64,000 nucleotides of DNA from CAYQQJ01 sp964419935 (GTDB lineage: Bacteria; Pseudomonadota; Gammaproteobacteria; Pseudomonadales; Cellvibrionaceae): positions 18,971 to 82,970 of the forward strand of contig CAYQQJ010000017.1 of NCBI GenBank assembly GCA_964419935.1, read 5' to 3'. The notes beneath the pieces were generated by a model. The model searched no databases, had not been told where the DNA came from, and saw nothing but the letters and a program-made list of their open reading frames with translations. A program made the position numbers and the translations under genes. This document shows positions 62,642-64,000 of this stretch, one piece after another; position 1 is the stretch's first letter; the number at the start of each line of letters is the position of its first letter.

Positions 62642-63859
62642 ATGTCGAGCCATCTACCCCAGTCTTTTCGCCAGTTCCTTTTCGCTCATGCCGCCGCCGC
62701 TCTCTCGATGGGTATACAGATCGTTGTATTGGCCTGGCTTGCGGTGGGCGTACTGGACCTGCCGGCATCCCAGGTGGGCTGGGTGCAAGCGGCGAACCTC
62801 TTACCCGGGTTGGGCATTATTCTTCTAGCGGGGGCGCTGGCGGACCGTTGGCACCCCAGCCGTTTGCTGGTCATCGCCAGTAGCATAGTGGCCTTGGCCC
62901 ACGCTGCTGCCGCAGTGGCGCTACTGAATAACAGTCTCAGCTTTAGCGGCTTGATGGTATACGCGGCGGTGCTAGGCGCGGGTAACTCGTTCATTCAGCC
63001 TGCGCGGGAGAAGTTGCTGGTGGCGGTGGGCGATGGACTTTTGCAGCATACCTTGTCTCGAGCGAGCCTTTTCCAATTTTCCGCCCAGGGGTTGGGCGTT
63101 CTCCTGGCCACCGCGACGGAAGTGATTGGTGCGTCGACCTTATTGCTCGTGCAAGCCACGCTTTCAGTGGTCGGCGTTGTTCTTTACAGAACATTGCGAC
63201 ACCAGACCATGGCCGCCGTGGCAACCACGGATCAGACGGTGCATGGATCCATTCGGTTCAGCATGCAAACCGCATGGTCCGACAAGGTGTTGCGTCAGTT
63301 GATTATGCTGATGGCGTTCAATGGTTTCATGCACATGGGCGTGTTTGTCATGTTGTTGCCCTGGCTGGCGAATGAAGTCTATGGGTTGTCGGCATTCGGC
63401 TATGGCGGGCTTCAATTTATTTTTCTTGCCGGTATCATCACCGCCCACGGCGTTTTGCTGAACCGCAAGAAAATTGAGCATCCGGGGCAGGGCGTTTTGT
63501 TTTGTTTGATTTATGCCGGCGGCATAACATTGGCCATCGCCAGCGGACCAAAACTGGTTGGACTTTATATTCTGATTGCCTGTTGGGGCGGAGTGGCTGG
63601 CAGCTCTGCCGGGTTAAGCCGCATTGTCTTACAGACGGTGTGCTCCGATGCTGAACGCGGCCGGGTGATGTCTATCTACCAACTGGCACTGTTTGGTATG
63701 GCTCCCCTCGGAGCTCTGGCCGCTGGCTATGGCGTCAGCCATTGGGGACACAACTTTGTGCTCAAGTTCGTCGCTGGTGCCAGCGTGATTTTGTTTGGGC
63801 TGTCGATGTTCAGCAAGGCGCTCTGGTCCGTGAAGCAGGAGGAGGGGGGTAAGGTATAA
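62642..63859 (+). CDS. MFS transporter, EntS-like
   Basis: 405 aa from the ATG at 62642 (MSSHLPQSFRQFLFAHAAAA, GGAG upstream). About 12 membrane helices and the MFS loop GALADRWHPSRLL between helices 2 and 3. Resembles the EntS/MFS_3 group of exporters; substrate unknown. Stop codon directly followed by heptads. Confidence 0.82.
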   Translation: MSSHLPQSFRQFLFAHAAAALSMGIQIVVLAWLAVGVLDLPASQVGWVQAANLLPGLGIILLAGALADRWHPSRLLVIASSIVALAHAAAAVALLNNSLSFSGLMVYAAVLGAGNSFIQPAREKLLVAVGDGLLQHTLSRASLFQFSAQGLGVLLATATEVIGASTLLLVQATLSVVGVVLYRTLRHQTMAAVATTDQTVHGSIRFSMQTAWSDKVLRQLIMLMAFNGFMHMGVFVMLLPWLANEVYGLSAFGYGGLQFIFLAGIITAHGVLLNRKKIEHPGQGVLFCLIYAGGITLAIASGPKLVGLYILIACWGGVAGSSAGLSRIVLQTVCSDAERGRVMSIYQLALFGMAPLGALAAGYGVSHWGHNFVLKFVAGASVILFGLSMFSKALWSVKQEEGGKV

Positions 63860-63929
63860 GCTGCAAGCTTCAAGCTTCAAGCTTCAAGCCGCAAGCTGTA
63901 GGCTAGGGAAAAGGGAAAAGGGAAAAGGG
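63858..63929 (+). repeat. Heptad array plus (GGGAAAA)3 after the MFS gene
   Basis: About seven AAGCYKC units from the stop codon (63858-63904), then GGGAAAA units 63906-63929. Same order and spacing as after gyrA. A GCGACGC/GCGTCGC pair (63931-63937, 63988-63994) follows at the window end and may be the start of another hairpin element. Confidence 0.88.
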
Positions 63930-64000
63930 AGCGACGCGTGGCAGGTCTGTAGGTCGATGGGATGGTCTCCTCCCCCCCTCCTAAACGGCGTCGCAATGCG

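Noticed and set aside
63858..63929. CRISPR-like array
   Set aside because: Units are 7 bp, contiguous and without spacers, and no cas genes are present.

Overview
The window looks like chromosomal DNA of a polarly flagellated, probably marine, gammaproteobacterium of the Cellvibrionales type (relatives of Cellvibrio, Saccharophagus, Gilvimarinus or Marinimicrobium). The clues are Pseudomonas-like gene order (fimV-truA-trpF, accD-folC-SPOR-cvpA-purF-metZ; flhA-flhF-flhG-fliA-cheYZAB-motCD-parA-parP-cheW-DUF2802; yciK-mupP-ubiG-mtaD next to gyrA), a TyrA-AroA fusion, and a secreted GH18 lipoprotein with a poly-serine linker. The genus is inference; no rRNA or tRNA gene was recognised.

Layout. 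0-2 kb: end of fimV, a terminator and truA. 2.4-6.7 kb: a MacAB-like ABC export operon placed between truA and trpF. 7-17 kb: trpFBA, accD, folC, a SPOR protein, cvpA, purF, metZ and a VanZ-domain gene. 17-21 kb: the MoxR-DUF58-transglutaminase trio. 21.5-29.2 kb: accessory genes (PQQ-type dehydrogenase fused to cytochrome c, a PotD-like binding protein and a porin on the minus strand, a small SutA-like protein, a secreted M16 peptidase). 29.3-45 kb: the flagellar/chemotaxis block, with a likely sigma-54 promoter before flhA and a likely sigma-28 (FliA) promoter before cheY. 45-49 kb, minus strand: yciK, mupP, ubiG, mtaD. 49.6-59 kb: gyrA, pheA, tyrA-aroA, cysD, a four-helix-bundle (23S IVS family) gene, cysN. 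59-64 kb: GH18 lipoprotein, a LytS/LytTR two-component pair and an MFS transporter.

The genes are mostly ordinary. The unusual content lies between them. (1) At least five intergenic elements of about 100-117 bp (2071-2187, 6855-6962, 12724-12823, 21234-21350, 46202-46317) share one fold: a long outer inverted repeat enclosing two small hairpins whose 4-base loops read TCCA or TCCC (once TCCG), joined by similar short junctions. The stem sequences differ almost completely between classes while pairing is kept, and two copies differ by a compensatory base-pair change. In all five the TCC loops lie on the coding strand of the flanking genes. (2) Arrays of a 7-bp unit, consensus AAGCYKC, sit directly on or just after stop codons of several genes. 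One inverted pair brackets the four-helix-bundle gene that splits cysD from cysN, and another pair with no gene lies before flhA. (3) Composite modules after gyrA, after DUF2802/yciK and after the MFS gene join these heptads to (GGGAAAA)n arrays, two of them also carrying hairpins with variable stems and a conserved linker.

I regard the variable-stem, fixed-loop elements and the heptad-bracketed four-helix-bundle cassette as the best candidates for an undescribed system. Both need genome-wide searches that could not be run here.
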